Assembly: GCF_011745365.1 (NCBI RefSeq) | Contig: NW_024468914.1 | Location: 3,808,228 to 3,872,227 of the forward strand | Origin: Cryphonectria parasitica EP155 | Lineage: Eukaryota; Ascomycota; Sordariomycetes; Diaporthales; Cryphonectriaceae | DNA: 64,000 nucleotides | Direction of reading: 5' to 3' | In this document: piece by piece, positions 11,401 to 22,439 of the stretch | Position numbering within the stretch: the first letter of the stretch is position 1 | Layout of the letters: each line of letters starts with the position of its first letter | Translations under genes and position numbers: made by a program | The notes under the pieces: model-generated | What the model saw: only the letters and a program-made list of their open reading frames with translations | Told to the model about the DNA's origin: nothing | The model's database searches: none

Positions 11401-12766
11401 TACGAAAAAACCTCGTCACCCTTGACATGAGCCTCAATAGTGGTGACCTACTCCCGAGACTGATGCTATGGCTTGAGGCTCAGGTTGGGAGTCTCGACTT
11501 GTCGGCCCTCTTGGAGGGGGAAATGACCAAGAAGATCCTCTTCAGGGCCCTGCTGAACATCGACTCGGATCGCTACAGCGTCAGTGGCGGCATCACCGTC
11601 GGCGTCAACTATACCATCGAGGCCTTTTGGGTGTCGACCAACATCAACGCGCAGCTCGGCGCCCAGATATGCCTCGGGGGCCAGCCATTTGGCGGCAGGG
11701 CCCGCGTCGAATTCTGGGTCCTTGCCTTTGACATTGCCTTTGGCAACACCTCCCAGATCCCCGAGTAGCTCAAGTCCCTGCAGCAGTTCTACGACCTCGT
11801 CTTGGGGTCGGGCAACAGGGGCTCTGGCGCCAAAGGTCCGCAGCGCAGCGCAGCATCAACTTCAACGCGACCTCGGGCCTGCTCGCCCCCGCCTCGATAT
11901 CTGAAGCGGCCGACAAGGAGGAGCAGCCCAAGGAAGACCAGAGAGAGAAGCGGTGGAACGTCCTCAGTGGCCTCTTCACCTTTTCCGTCGGGTGCTCATT
12001 TCCTATCAGCTCTCTCTTCGTCGACGGCCGGATCGTGCAGGTCATCAACGAGACGCCACTTTTCGCGAAGCCCATGAAACGCGCCGACCCCATCTCGTCT
12101 GAGCTTCATGTCAGGGTGTTCAAGAAGAGCTTCCGAGGATCTGATGGCAACCTAGACCCTGCGTACGAAAAGGTTGCCTGGAATGTGGTGTCTACGACAA
12201 AGGCTATGCCCAAAGGATATTGGGATAAGTGTAAGCTGCGGTCCAATGTGGAGACCGTCCTACGTTTACTAACCTATTTTTTTTTTTCCTTTCTTCTAGA
12301 CGATTCATCAAAAGATCCTGCAGTGTCTGGGAACAATATGACGGTGCTGACCGAAGGGGGCAACAACACAATAAAACTTAGGTCTGACCTAGTGTTGACC
12401 CCGCCGCCACCTCAGGTCTCTGCCGACAAGCTGGCCCCGATCAAGGCCGGCGAGCTGCAGAAGGAGGACGCTCTCGACGCCGGCAACCTGTGCTGTTCCC
12501 CGAAGCTCGAGGTGGCCGACTCCAAATTCGCTCCAGTAAGCATGGGCACCTCAGCGGAGCATTATGAGGCTGTTGCCAACACCTGGGCAACTCCGCGCCT
12601 TGCTGTCCCAGATCTTCTTGATTTCTGGGCAAAGAGCCTTTTCTGGACCTCCAAGTCGGACGATCACAGTACTCGCCAGCTGTTGGACACGTCAGTACCG
12701 AAGATGTATATCGAGAAACGAGACCGGCTGTGGATGAGCACACCATCCCACATTGCCGCCGTATAG
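8488..12766 (+). pseudogene. Decayed giant gene with a metallo-beta-lactamase-like N-terminus
   Basis: The ancestral frame can be followed from ATG 8488 to TAG 12764-12766 in pieces. The N-terminus (SYGIDSIHLNVGDGECTVHL, then VLVDTGP and LQFDAIVLSVWHSDYYGG) looks like a metallo-beta-lactamase fold in which the usual HxDHxxG motif has become HSDYYGG. Breaks seen: a frameshift near 8590, an intron (9474-9589), in-frame TAA at 9673, a shift near 9990, in-frame TAA at 10037, a shift near 10115, in-frame TAG at 10476, in-frame TAG at 11766, and a shift inside a CGCAG repeat near 11845. A second intron (12231-12299, 69 nt, stop-free) precedes the last exon. The long C-terminal part (about 900 residues) matches no family I recognise. 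Divergent from the gene at 4968-7799, which is also broken. Confidence 0.75.
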
Positions 12767-13740
12767 CTTTAGCGCACATAGCCCCCGAACAATAGAAGCC
12801 CTAGCTTCATGGAACCGATGAAAACTAACTCTGTTGAGCACTGCGTATCAAATTGTATAGACCAGTCTGTGTCTCGAACCTGAACCTCAAATGCTGGTCT
12901 AGATCGGTCTAGAGGGTGTAAACTGGAAAGAAAACAAAGAAGGGGCAAAGTATCTTCTCATTACTGTCTATCCGAAGACGAAGAAAAAATTTGAAAAGGA
13001 ATGACAACCTTAAAGCCATATGAAGGTCATGACTTATTCGAGGCATGTCCCGAGGACAGCCATGCTAGCAGAAAGCTTCTTGCTTGGTAACTCGTCCCGC
13101 TGCTCTCCAACCATCTGCTTAATGTGATAGGCTGCTTTGAGCTGGCCTACAATACTGTAGCCTACCAATGCTGTCAGCTTGAAAAGCCCCGCTCCGACTT
13201 CGACACAATTAAGGAATGTTGACACAAACTGTCTTCTGTTGTTGGAACGAGTGTTGCCGCCGCCTGCTAGATGAGAGCAATACTAGCCCTCGCGCTCAAT
13301 ACTGGCTGGAGGCTCTAGACTCCGCAATCCACTTCTAATGCGTACTTCAATAAAACAAATATACCTCACGCTAGATATAGGGAGGATTGCCAGCATATTC
13401 TGGGTTCTCCAACGCATGCCATCCACCATCCATAACAAGACTAATTTCAAGCTTCCAACCCTCTCAACCACGACTCTTCGTTGCATACCGACAGGATTAT
13501 CTTCAGGTGATGTCCCTAGCATTTTTTTTTCCCTCTCGTTATTCTTGCGTTCCCTTTTCTCTCTTCATGGAAACCATTCCTCCTGCCTCTCTCACAGAGC
13601 TTGCAGGCGCAGACCGCCTCTTACAATAGCGGCGGCTGGAGAGCAGATTACAAGTCTCATGCTATCACTCTCACCAGCATGACGCTAGTGCTATTGCTAA
13701 CAGTTTGGACCAGCAGACCGGACCCTGAATTCGATCTGGA
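12767..13740. other. Intergenic region
   Basis: No gene supported. Short frames only; composition is near the window average. It separates the decayed giant gene from the HET remnant. Confidence 0.5.
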
Positions 13741-13809
13741 GTGGACGCGTCATCTGTCGCTTCTGCCCCCAGGGAGTCGTCACTACGCTACATCTCTCCC
13801 AAGCAAATA

Positions 13810-14766
13810 ATGTCGGAGGCTCCAACTGCACCTGATCCTGCGCCGGACAACAGGTTGTCTCGAACGCTGAAGCGCTACAAGGGAAAACTACGGCGCCGGC
13901 CTTCCAAGCCCAGATGTAAAGTCTGTATGTTTGAGCGAGGTGAGAGCGGCGGTGACACTCTTCCTCAGAGGCTCACAGATGGCTGTTGGCATCTTGACAC
14001 CTCATCTCCTCCGAGCTGTCTTAGCTGCGCAGCGATCTTGGAACTCCTCGCTCAGGCTACTGGTGATGGCTGTTTTTACGGATACCATTCTATCAACGTA
14101 CATACCCAAGATGCCCAGGAGCCATCACTCCACGTGCCTTTTTCCGCTGTGGAACATCAAAACTTCCAGCCTCCCAGGTATCCCGAAATAGCAAAACGTC
14201 ATGTCAAGTTCGAACTATTTTATTCCCCAAGTGAAAGCAGCCAAATGCTGATGGCAGAGGAGTGCGAACAGAGGTACCCGGCCCTCAAGGCTAGGGACCA
14301 TTGCAGGGCCACCAACGGGGATGCCATTGCCCTGGCAAATGTCTGCCTGCAGCGCTGTCTCGCTCATCACACGCAGGTATGCGGCGTTACCGACCCCGAA
14401 TTCATCCCTACAAGGCTCCTGTCCATTGGCAACTCCAACAGCCAGACAATCTCTTTAGTCGACAATGTGCCGCCGTCATAACAGTATGCAACACTGAGTC
14501 ATCGCTGGAGCGAAGAGACAAGCCAGATCAGCCTGCTCCAACATAACTTGCACGAAAGGCTTAGCACGGGGATAGCCCTCTCTGCGCTGCCCATAATGTT
14601 CCGGGATGTTGTTCACATCCTGCGGCAAGTAGGGTTCAAATATGTATGGATTGACTGTCTCTGCATGATTCAAGATTCTGACAACGACGAAGATTGGCGG
14701 TATGAAGCCACGCGGATAGGAGCGGTCTATCAAAACTCAACCCTGACCGTTCTCATGGCGCAGTGA
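13810..14766 (+). pseudogene. HET-domain protein, broken by an in-frame stop and truncated
   Basis: HET (heterokaryon incompatibility) domains occur in fungal allorecognition and cell-death proteins. The frame opens at Met 13810 (or 13741) and carries a basic N-terminus. A region before the domain contains PTRLLSIG, a usual lead-in to HET. An in-frame TAA (14479-14481) follows, then the same frame continues with QYATLSHRWSEE and later FKYVWIDCLCMIQDSDNDED, RIGAVYQNSTLTVLMAQ: the three classical HET blocks. A TGA at 14764 ends the frame right after the third block, so the rest of the domain and any C-terminal part are missing. The TAA sits where a Gln codon would restore the frame. No intron with good sites removes it. 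Confidence 0.8.
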
Positions 14767-15128
14767 TTGCTGGTCAGGTTGCCGATCCCTAAACACATAG
14801 GGCCTGAGATCTTCGGGCCCCAGCCCAATGACGATATAAAATACAAAACTGTGGGTAAAGATAACGCCCGTGCCAGCAAACTTCGAGTAAATGCTCTGCA
14901 ATATGGCAGCTCTGAGTTGTGGAAGACTAATCATATTAATTTGCTGACAATGCTTTAGCAGTTAAATCTTGGGCTTCTGAAGACCATGGTTTCTGGAACC
15001 AATTCGTTGTTACATGAATTTTGTACACGCTCCAGAACTCTCTGGATTGATTCAATGCTTATTCCATTGCACGCTAATTCGGCGGCCTCTTTTCCTGTCT
15101 TCTTCTTTTTTTAATTTTTTTTTTACCA
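14767..15128. other. Intergenic region between convergent units
   Basis: About 360 bp with a T-rich tract (15106-15124) just downstream of the AKR-RidA stop codon on its strand. No gene seen. Confidence 0.5.
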
Positions 15129-16802
15129 TCATACAACTAAGACGCCTTTCTCTTGGCCAATACCTACCACTGCCTCTGCCTCAATCTCAACGAGGAAATC
15201 GTCGCCGATTATTCCGGCTGTGACAAGCGTATTGGCAGGCCGAATGCCGAGGCAGGACTGGAAAACCCAGCCGTGTGCGAGGCTGACAGGCTCACACAAT
15301 TCCTCTCTGCGCACCATGACTCTTGTGCGGACCACATCTGTCATCTTCCCACCCAGCTTCTTGACAGACCTTTCAATGATATCGAGTGCTGCTACTGTCT
15401 GGCAGCGCGCACAACTTCCTCCAAGAACACCTAAAGGAACGGCGTTTTCTAGTGTGGGAGGCAAGTTGGCGGTTGTTCCGGACACCCGGATTGTATCACC
15501 TACTCTCATGGCTCGGGAGTAGCCCTGTTGGGTGTTCACGTCAACATCATGCGTTTTCAAGTTCCTCTGGGCTCTCCGTCTGTACCTACTGCGATAGGCT
15601 CCCATTTGCTCGCGGACCAATGCTCAACTCGCTTCCCTTGTGATATAGCCTCCGTGACAGCGCGCATTGTGTCCGTCTCTTTGATGTGGTCTGTCAGGTC
15701 CCCAGCCGCAGTAAGGAATGGAGGTCGTCTGTATTCGTCTCCACAATCGCCGGGAATGTCTGACAAGCCCTCCTGGGCCGTTGAGATCAAAGCCACATCC
15801 TCATCATCGAAGGAAAATGAAAATGCCGCTAGGTTGGCCTCTGTATACTTGCCGGAACCTGCGGTCAACCGGCAGCCTACGATGACGGCGCTGACGACGG
15901 GAATGTCTAGCACCCAGCGCGTTGCGACTGCGGCGATAGGCACACCGTGCTTGGAGGCAACAGTGGCCAGGCTTTGGAGGACGCGCTGGAAGGGGAGCCA
16001 GCCTCCTGCGGCGTGAATGAAGCGGAGGTACTTCCGTAGACTCCAGTTGAGAGCCTCCATATCTTGCGGTTCTGGAGCGCCGACCCACTTCTCGGAGAGG
16101 TAGCCGCCAAGTAGTGTGCCGTACGCAAGAATGCCGACATTGTTCTCTGCACAGACTGATGACAGTCTCCCTCTGACGACGCGCCGGTCAATGACTGAGC
16201 ATGATACTTGATTTGTGGCAATCTGGTAACCCGAGTGTAGCAAGAGCTCGAGATGTGCCGCGTCTGTGTTGGTGAGCCCCAGGTGGCCAATCTTGCCCTG
16301 GTGCTGCAGTCTGCGAAGATGACCGAGATTGTGAAGATAGGTATCGTCTGTATAGTCCCAGATATGATATTGCATAAGGGCTATGCTTGTTTGGCCCATT
16401 CTCGTCAGCGCAAGATCCACGGCCGCCTCTGCATGCTCAAAAGTCTTGATGCCATTCTCGGCAGGACACCATTTTGTGAATGCTGTGACCTGGCCTGGGG
16501 ACCCGTGTGCATGATGTTGGCCAATAACTAATTCTGCATCACCATAGTGATCCGCCATATCGAACGCACTCAGTCCAGCGTCAATTCTATGTTCCATCGT
16601 TATTTAATATGCTCAAAGCGCCAGCCCAGTGAATCATATGCTTCACTTACAATGGATTCATGGCGTCGGCCGCAGCCGCGATGTCCACCTTTTCATCATG
16701 CCCACCCGCTAATTGCCAGAGGCCATTGATCATCCGCGGGATCTCCAGAGAGCTCCCAATTATTGTCTTCTCTGGCTTTAGGGTAGTAGATGAGGACGCC
16801 AT
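15129..16802 (-). CDS. Aldo/keto reductase fused to a RidA (YjgF) domain
   Basis: Three exons on the minus strand, 16802-16651, 16586-15590 and 15524-15129, encode 514 residues. Introns are 64 nt (gtaagt...acatag) and 65 nt (gtaggt...caacag). The second intron joins KWEPIA to GYSRAMRVGDTIRVSGTTA and removes what looks like a frameshift between two separate frames. Residues 1-383 are an NAD(P)H aldo/keto reductase with the tetrad D60, Y65 (FDMADHYGDAE), K89 (AFTKW) and H125 (LMQYH). Residues 384-514 are a RidA/YjgF domain, the family of enamine/imine deaminases. At the position equivalent to the catalytic Arg of E. coli RidA (PAR) this protein has Asn481 (RPANTLV), so deaminase activity is uncertain. 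It is divergent from the Zn2Cys6 regulator across a promoter carrying an 18-bp palindrome, and probably belongs to a small catabolic cluster. Confidence 0.88.
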
Positions 16803-17341
16803 GGTGAAGCTCGGGATGGCTTTATTGGCGCGATTAAGCACGAGAATATCTTGTATGAGTTATAGAAGGTCCGAGTCTAGTAGGAAGATTGCCTCGTTGT
16901 CACATTGTCTCTTAAATGTCAAATGATTATAGATTGCGCCTGACGGATGGATAGTCGTGCCATTGTTCCGTTGTGTGTACCTCCGGTGTCACAAAATCCT
17001 CGGCTCGGATGCGAGGACGCTTGTCATAAAAGTTGCCTTATCTCCTTACTCAAGGCGACTCTGATTTAGGTAACGTATATGTAATATCGGCATCAGCATT
17101 TCTGCGATTTCTTCACGCGTCCAATCTTAGGCTAGTCTTGTCATCCCGTTATCGGACCCCACCTCTCTGATATGCATGAATAAAAGTCGGGTACATGCAC
17201 CCGACCAAGTCTCAACCCTTGCTTATCATGCTTGGGTTTCATCCGTTCAGTTTGTCTACCATACACGTTCCGCATACGGTTCATGCGACTGTCGACGCCG
17301 TCAAGGTGATCACTGGGACGCGTCTTCCGTCGCAGCCAAAC
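16803..17341. promoter_or_regulatory. Divergent promoter of AKR-RidA and the Zn2Cys6 regulator
   Basis: A 539-bp intergenic region between two divergent starts. It contains the palindrome at 17187-17204 and one GATA-factor-type site (AGATAAG on the minus strand, 17037-17043). Confidence 0.6.
17187..17204. promoter_or_regulatory. Palindromic operator, copy 1 (TCGGGT-N6-ACCCGA)
   Basis: TCGGGTACATGCACCCGA is an inverted repeat of two CGG-containing half sites spaced by 6 bp; with the next base on each side the arms are 7 bp (GTCGGGT/ACCCGAC). It lies 138 bp before the start of the Zn2Cys6 regulator and 385 bp before the AKR-RidA start. The reverse complement differs from copy 2 at 22524 by one base out of 18. 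CGG inverted repeats are the usual targets of Zn2Cys6 dimers. Confidence 0.75.
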
Positions 17342-20127
17342 ATGGCCTCGTCCCTTGGTACCGAAGACTCTTGTGAGCCGCCCAGCACCGGGCCCGGGAC
17401 GGCTTATGATGAGAAGCACACGGTAGCAAGATCTGGACGCCGTAAAAGACCCACTGTGCCACTCGATCAGCGGAAGAGAGCGAAGAAAGCGTGAGTGCGA
17501 TTCAACCCTCACTTGTTTGGAGGCACCAGCCTTGGCTGATTCCCTCATCCGAGGTCCGATAGTTGCGAGCCTTGCCGTCGTGACAAACTCAGGTGTGATG
17601 GACGAAGCCCTTGCAGCAGATGCTCAGGCAATCAGAGGCAATGTCTTTATGCCAGTAGCAAAATATCGCCCGACATGAACTCTGAATCGGATCGAATCAA
17701 CAGTGTCCAGCAAGCGCAGCAACATAGTGCAGAAAAGCTGCGTCTCTTGGAGAGTATTTTTGCCAAGCTCCACCCCGATGTACGAACAGATGATTTGAAT
17801 GCGCTGCGGAACTATGGCCCGACTAGTCCAGCTCATCCAGAATGTGTGACTCCCGAAGAAACGAGGCATCAACCGCTATACTTGAGCACCAGTTCTCAGC
17901 CCGACGTTGGTGACGGACTGGTGGACCTTGGCCGACACGATGCTCTAGGTAGAACCCCGATGCCTACGGCGACAATCACTGTAATCAATCAGGGCAAGAC
18001 TCGTACGTTGACGCTCTAGAAGTCTGCATCCACATGGTCCCTAGCTTTCTTCCATGCTCATAAAATGCGCGAATGCTGTTTTTAGATTTCGAAGGTCGCT
18101 TTTCTTCGTGGACCTTTTTCAAATCCGCCCGACAACTCGTGACAGAGGGGCAAGCCCACACCGAGAGTGGTGGTAATGATGGAACCGAAACCATGGAAGC
18201 TGGCGAATCAGAGGCAAGTCAACTACACGCTCTTTGATTGAAGAAATAAAGGAAAACACTTCTGAGTGGCCACCTAAGTATAGGCCGTTCTAACTTTTGA
18301 ACGGAAGTAGGAGTGTCATGAGAATTCTCTACTCCACCAATGGCCTGCAATACAGTGTTCCCCCGACCTGAAGACTGCGGTGCTTGCTGCTTTACCACCC
18401 CGAGATGTGGTCGACTTCCTGGTGGCAACCTTTTTTCGGTCTGCCCAGGCAAACCAATTTTACATCCACCCTGAGATATTCTCGCGAAAGCTGACCGCCC
18501 TATACGATGGCACGAATGAGTTTGACCTGCTGAAGGCATCTGACTCGAAGCGTTCCAGCGAGTTCATTTGCCTCATGTTCATGGTGTTTGCCATTGGCAG
18601 CCAATTTGCCGAAGTCGCAATACCTAACGCGGACGCGGGTCGAAGGGATACTGAGGATCAGTTACCGCCGTTCGCTTCGGCGAGTCCCGGCATGCCAGCT
18701 CTCGACTTCTCGCGGCTGAACGTTCCAAAGCCGTCGCAGTCTCCAGGCTGGCATTTCTACGAAATCTCGCGCAAATTGCTTCCCGACGTCATTGTCTCAT
18801 CATCCATGACAAGTGTACAAGTGTGCGTCCTTCAAGGCATATTTCTTCCCAGCGCCAAGAGCAGGGATGCTGGCTACAACCTTCTTGGGCTCGCACTCAG
18901 GATGGCAGTGAACATGGGCATGCATCGATCCTTTGGGACCGAATCTCTGCACCCGCACGTTCGAGAACTTCGAAACAGGCTCTGGTGGTCTGTCTACGTC
19001 GCGGAACGTATGTTTTCAGTGGAAATGGGTCGTCCTTTGGCAATCAATGATGCCGAGATCGATGCTCCTCTTCCAGTGGACATTCCTGAATGGGGACATT
19101 TAACCGGAAGATCACCAACAAATGACGGCCTCATCGCCATGATTAAACTCTGCCATTTGATGGGGAAGATTGTCAACATCGTCTATTGCACGCCGGCATC
19201 TGGAGAGGGCACGATAATGAGCCCAAGGGCGTTCCGACAGCTTCAAGATGAGGTGGAACAGTCTCGGAAGAACCTACCGCCACGTCTGAGAACCAGCCCT
19301 GAAGATACAATCTCTCGCTCTGTAGCGCATGTGTCCCTAGCGTACGAGCAGGCCACGATCCTGTTGACGAGATCTTGCCTCAATTACGCGGCTGCGGCGA
19401 ACCATTCATGGATCCTCAATGATGCAATCTCTGGGTTCGTTCGGCAACAGGCGCAGACCTGCGTCAAGTCGGCTGTGGCAACGATACGCATAATGTTTTC
19501 GCTCAGGGCCAGATCCCAGCTCTGTCGGTTCTCTTTTCATGACTCCCTCTACTGTACCGCTGCTGTATACGTCATATTGATTGCTAAGAACCTCAACTGG
19601 TTCTCGTTAGATATAATCAAGGAGTCGATTCGGCAGGGAGTACTGGTTCTTTTGGACCTCGCCGAGGGCAGCCAACTCGCCGCCGGCGCTTTGACACACA
19701 TCTTACGTAGCTTACAGAATGATATCAGTAACTCAGAAGATGGCAGCGAGGTTGTGGCAACTAGCGAAGAAGCAAGGCTCGAAAAGGGAAGGAAGGCATG
19801 GAAGGCATGGGTCGCACAATCTCCGCATGGCATCTTAGCAAAATCCACTGTCAACTCTATTCGTTCTTCTGAAGACATGGTAAGAGACTGAAGATTATTC
19901 ATTTTATCAGAGAGCAGGTCGCTAACATGGTCTTGGTGATTCAGCCCAGCGTGAACAACGAAGACGCTACTAATCCACCGACTCTGGTTGATGAACGAAG
20001 CCATGCATCGGGCATGTTTGATTTGCCATCGTTTTGGGTCCTCGAAAACCCAGACTTCAATATCTTTAGCAGAGATCTAACTGCAGCACCTGATATGCCG
20101 ATATTGGGCAACTGTAATTTGCTATGA
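17342..20127 (+). CDS. Zn2Cys6 transcription factor, likely regulator of the cluster
   Basis: Five exons (17342-17490, 17563-18002, 18086-18213, 18311-19879, 19945-20127) encode 822 residues. Intron 1 splits the codon just before the zinc cluster CEPCRRDKLRC...CSRC...C (Cys 51, 54, 61, 67, 70, 77), a perfect C-x2-C-x6-C-x5-C-x2-C-x6-C. A basic stretch (GRRKRPTVPLDQRKRAKKA) precedes it. The middle holds the fungal-specific transcription factor domain, with GYNLLGLALRMAVNMGMHRS, RNRLWWSVYVAERMFS and GRPLAIND as characteristic blocks. Intron 3 (18214-18310) uses a GC donor (GAG|gcaagt) with a CTAAC branch site; no GT donor nearby keeps the frame. Its own promoter carries the palindrome also found before the transporter and hydrolase, so autoregulation is plausible. 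An upstream Met at 17195 is possible but less likely. Confidence 0.88.
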
Positions 20128-20475
20128 GTGTTTCATTAGATCATTCATGACCCTACATATGTTGTATGTACTGAACATTGGATTTCAGTGAAAGCATGGA
20201 AAGACTGTCGTGACCCGGATGAGGTGCATCATGTTACAAAGCGGCACATTCTCACGACCACTTTCTCCATAGTTTGGACGACGGACATCAGAACTTTATA
20301 TGAGACATACACGATTATAACCAAACAAGCAACCAAATATGGGGCTTCGTGGGCAGATAAATGCAAAAGGAGAGAGGCTAGGCCGTATTGTTGAAACACT
20401 TTGTTCGAATATTTTACAATGCCAACAAATACCCAGGTGCCTACCAACCTCCACGTGTCACAAAGCTCCCTGCTC
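20128..20475. other. Short intergenic region between convergent genes
   Basis: About 350 bp between the stop codons of the regulator and the transporter. No gene seen. Confidence 0.5.
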
Positions 20476-22249
20476 TCACCCAACATACCGAAGTGCTCTA
20501 TCCTGCCTGTCCGTCTGGTCTGCGGTCCCATCAGTCTCAGATCCACTGTTGGCACCACTTTCCTCCAGCTCATCACGGCGCTTGTTCTCCCTGAGTACAA
20601 GAATCCGGTAGACTAGGAAAACAACAATAATGCAGGAGAGACAAATCACATCTGCCGTGAGACCTTTCCTATATCGGGGGGCGTCGGCTGTTTGCCAAAG
20701 CTGGGGTGCGGCGACAGCAGCAGCGCCATACGCGACTATTTTGGTTCTTGTCAGCAGATGCAACAATGAGAGAGTACGCCAGGGGACTGCGTTTGGAGGA
20801 GGATCCTAACTCCTCGGGTTGTGTCTCAAGGGGGAATGAAGAATTCGGAGAGGAAAGGACATACTGAAGTAAGAATTGCTAACAGCCGACTTCTTTGTGG
20901 TTCCCTTTATGTTGGAAGCCATCAGGCTCAGACTAACCACCAAGACTGGGGAGATGACAGTAGCGAGCCAGGTGAAGGCCACAACTCCCCACTTGTTGCT
21001 TGCTGGAATAAGATAGATGCCTATGTTGCCGATAAGGGGGAGCACGGTGAGAGCAACTCCCCAGTAGCACCGAGGGATTTTGGTGACACGAATTCCCAAA
21101 ACAGTAACCCAGATGAAGAGGATCTGCAGGAAACCTGAGGGTAGTCCGACAAGCATCGTGTTGAAAGGAGACCATCCGAAGCCGCTGATGACGAGAGAAG
21201 CAAACTTGAGGACAGGGGATGCAAATGTGCCCAAGAAGCCGATGAGAACGGCAGCCCAGCAGAATGGGTCTGTCAGAGCCTCCAGGACCTGCGACTTTTG
21301 AAACTTGGGCTTGTCCTCCGTGGCAACACCGCCGTCATCCAAAAGGCGCTGACAGGCAATTTTCCTCTCGGTTTCGGTAAGAAACCACGCAGTCTCAGGC
21401 CCCTGGGGCATGAAAAGCACAAAGAGCATTCCACAAAGGGCGGTGGCACCTCCGCAGATGAGAAACATGACCCTCCAGTTGGCAATAGCGACATTGTCTG
21501 CGAGTCCGACGCCGTACATGATCAGCGCCCCAACAATAGATGCGCCGCCGTTGCAGCTTACCCATGCCCTACAAAGAATCATCTGTTAATTTTGAAATGT
21601 CTGAATCGTGAGATTGACATGTAGTGCGAGCCAAAATCCTAGAACATACGCTATTCTGATGGGGTGTTCCGACTTCTTGTACCATTGCGCTGTGATCATA
21701 ACGAACGCTGGAGAAACCGCTCCTTCGCAGGCTCCAAGTATGAAGCGAACGGCAGCGAAGCCAGCAAAATCCTTTGGCGCTGCGAGACAACCAGCAACAA
21801 TACCCCATATAATGCTTTAATGACACGTCCCCAGTTAGCATCGTTCTGTCGAGCCCATTACTCTAGGGATGTCGAGAGAAAGCTGGACATAAAACTTACA
21901 TCATGTATCCAACCATTCGTGAAATGGGGAAACGGCTCATGAGGTAGATAAAAAGATACTCAGAGGTCAGTTGTCCGAGGTAGAAGATGCTCACGGCCCA
22001 GGAATACTCGTCGCTGCTCATCTGGAGGTCCTTTGCCAGGTCAAAGACCGCGGCGTAGCCGACGGCCTGCTTGTCAAGATACTGAAAGAAGTATACAAGA
22101 CACATCAATGGGAGCACAACGCGGTCGATCTTCCGAAGAACCGCCTTCTCGGCGATCAAGTCGGACTGTCCGACTGCAAAATCACTGAGGCTCTCGCTCT
22201 CGTTGGCCATTGCGGAAGCATCTTTCGACGTAATGATCTCCTTCTCCAT
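20476..22249 (-). CDS. MFS transporter, Dal5-like anion:cation symporter family
   Basis: Four exons on the minus strand (22249-21900, 21814-21650, 21568-20865, 20735-20476) encode 492 residues; introns are 85, 81 and 129 nt with GT-AG ends and frame-consistent phases. The start at 22249 (MEKEIITSK) is preferred over 22291. About 12 membrane segments are visible. Segment 1 ends YFFQYLDKQAVGYAAVFDL, the family signature corresponding to LDRxNI. Other family features are AAWVSCNGGASIVGALIMYG, NWRVMFLICGG, FLTETERKIACQRL in the central loop and the late APQLWQTADAPRYRKG motif. The Dal5/allantoate-permease group imports organic anions and small amides or peptides. It is divergent from the amidohydrolase over a promoter with the shared palindrome and three GATA sites, so it probably imports the hydrolase's substrate or a relative of it. 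Confidence 0.88.
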
Positions 22250-22439
22250 GTTCGTTTTCTTAGCAAAAACCAAAGGAAAAATTGTCTTCAATTGCAGTGA
22301 CTCTCCTGTGAATCATATGCGAGACTTGCAGGTCAGATGCAGGAATGAGACAGAACAAATATCTGGGAAATATTCGCTACGATGCATAGCGCTTCATGGA
22401 AATGGTTTATTTGTTGGGGTCTTCGCTCGGCTATCGCGG

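Noticed and set aside
14767..14958. Continuation of the HET protein past the TGA
   Set aside because: The sequence after the TGA has no HET blocks and looks non-coding; no splice site rejoins a domain.
15557..16597. Aldo/keto reductase as an independent gene ending at 15557
   Set aside because: The frame ends just past a good gtaggt donor, and splicing leads directly into the RidA domain, so the stop is intronic.
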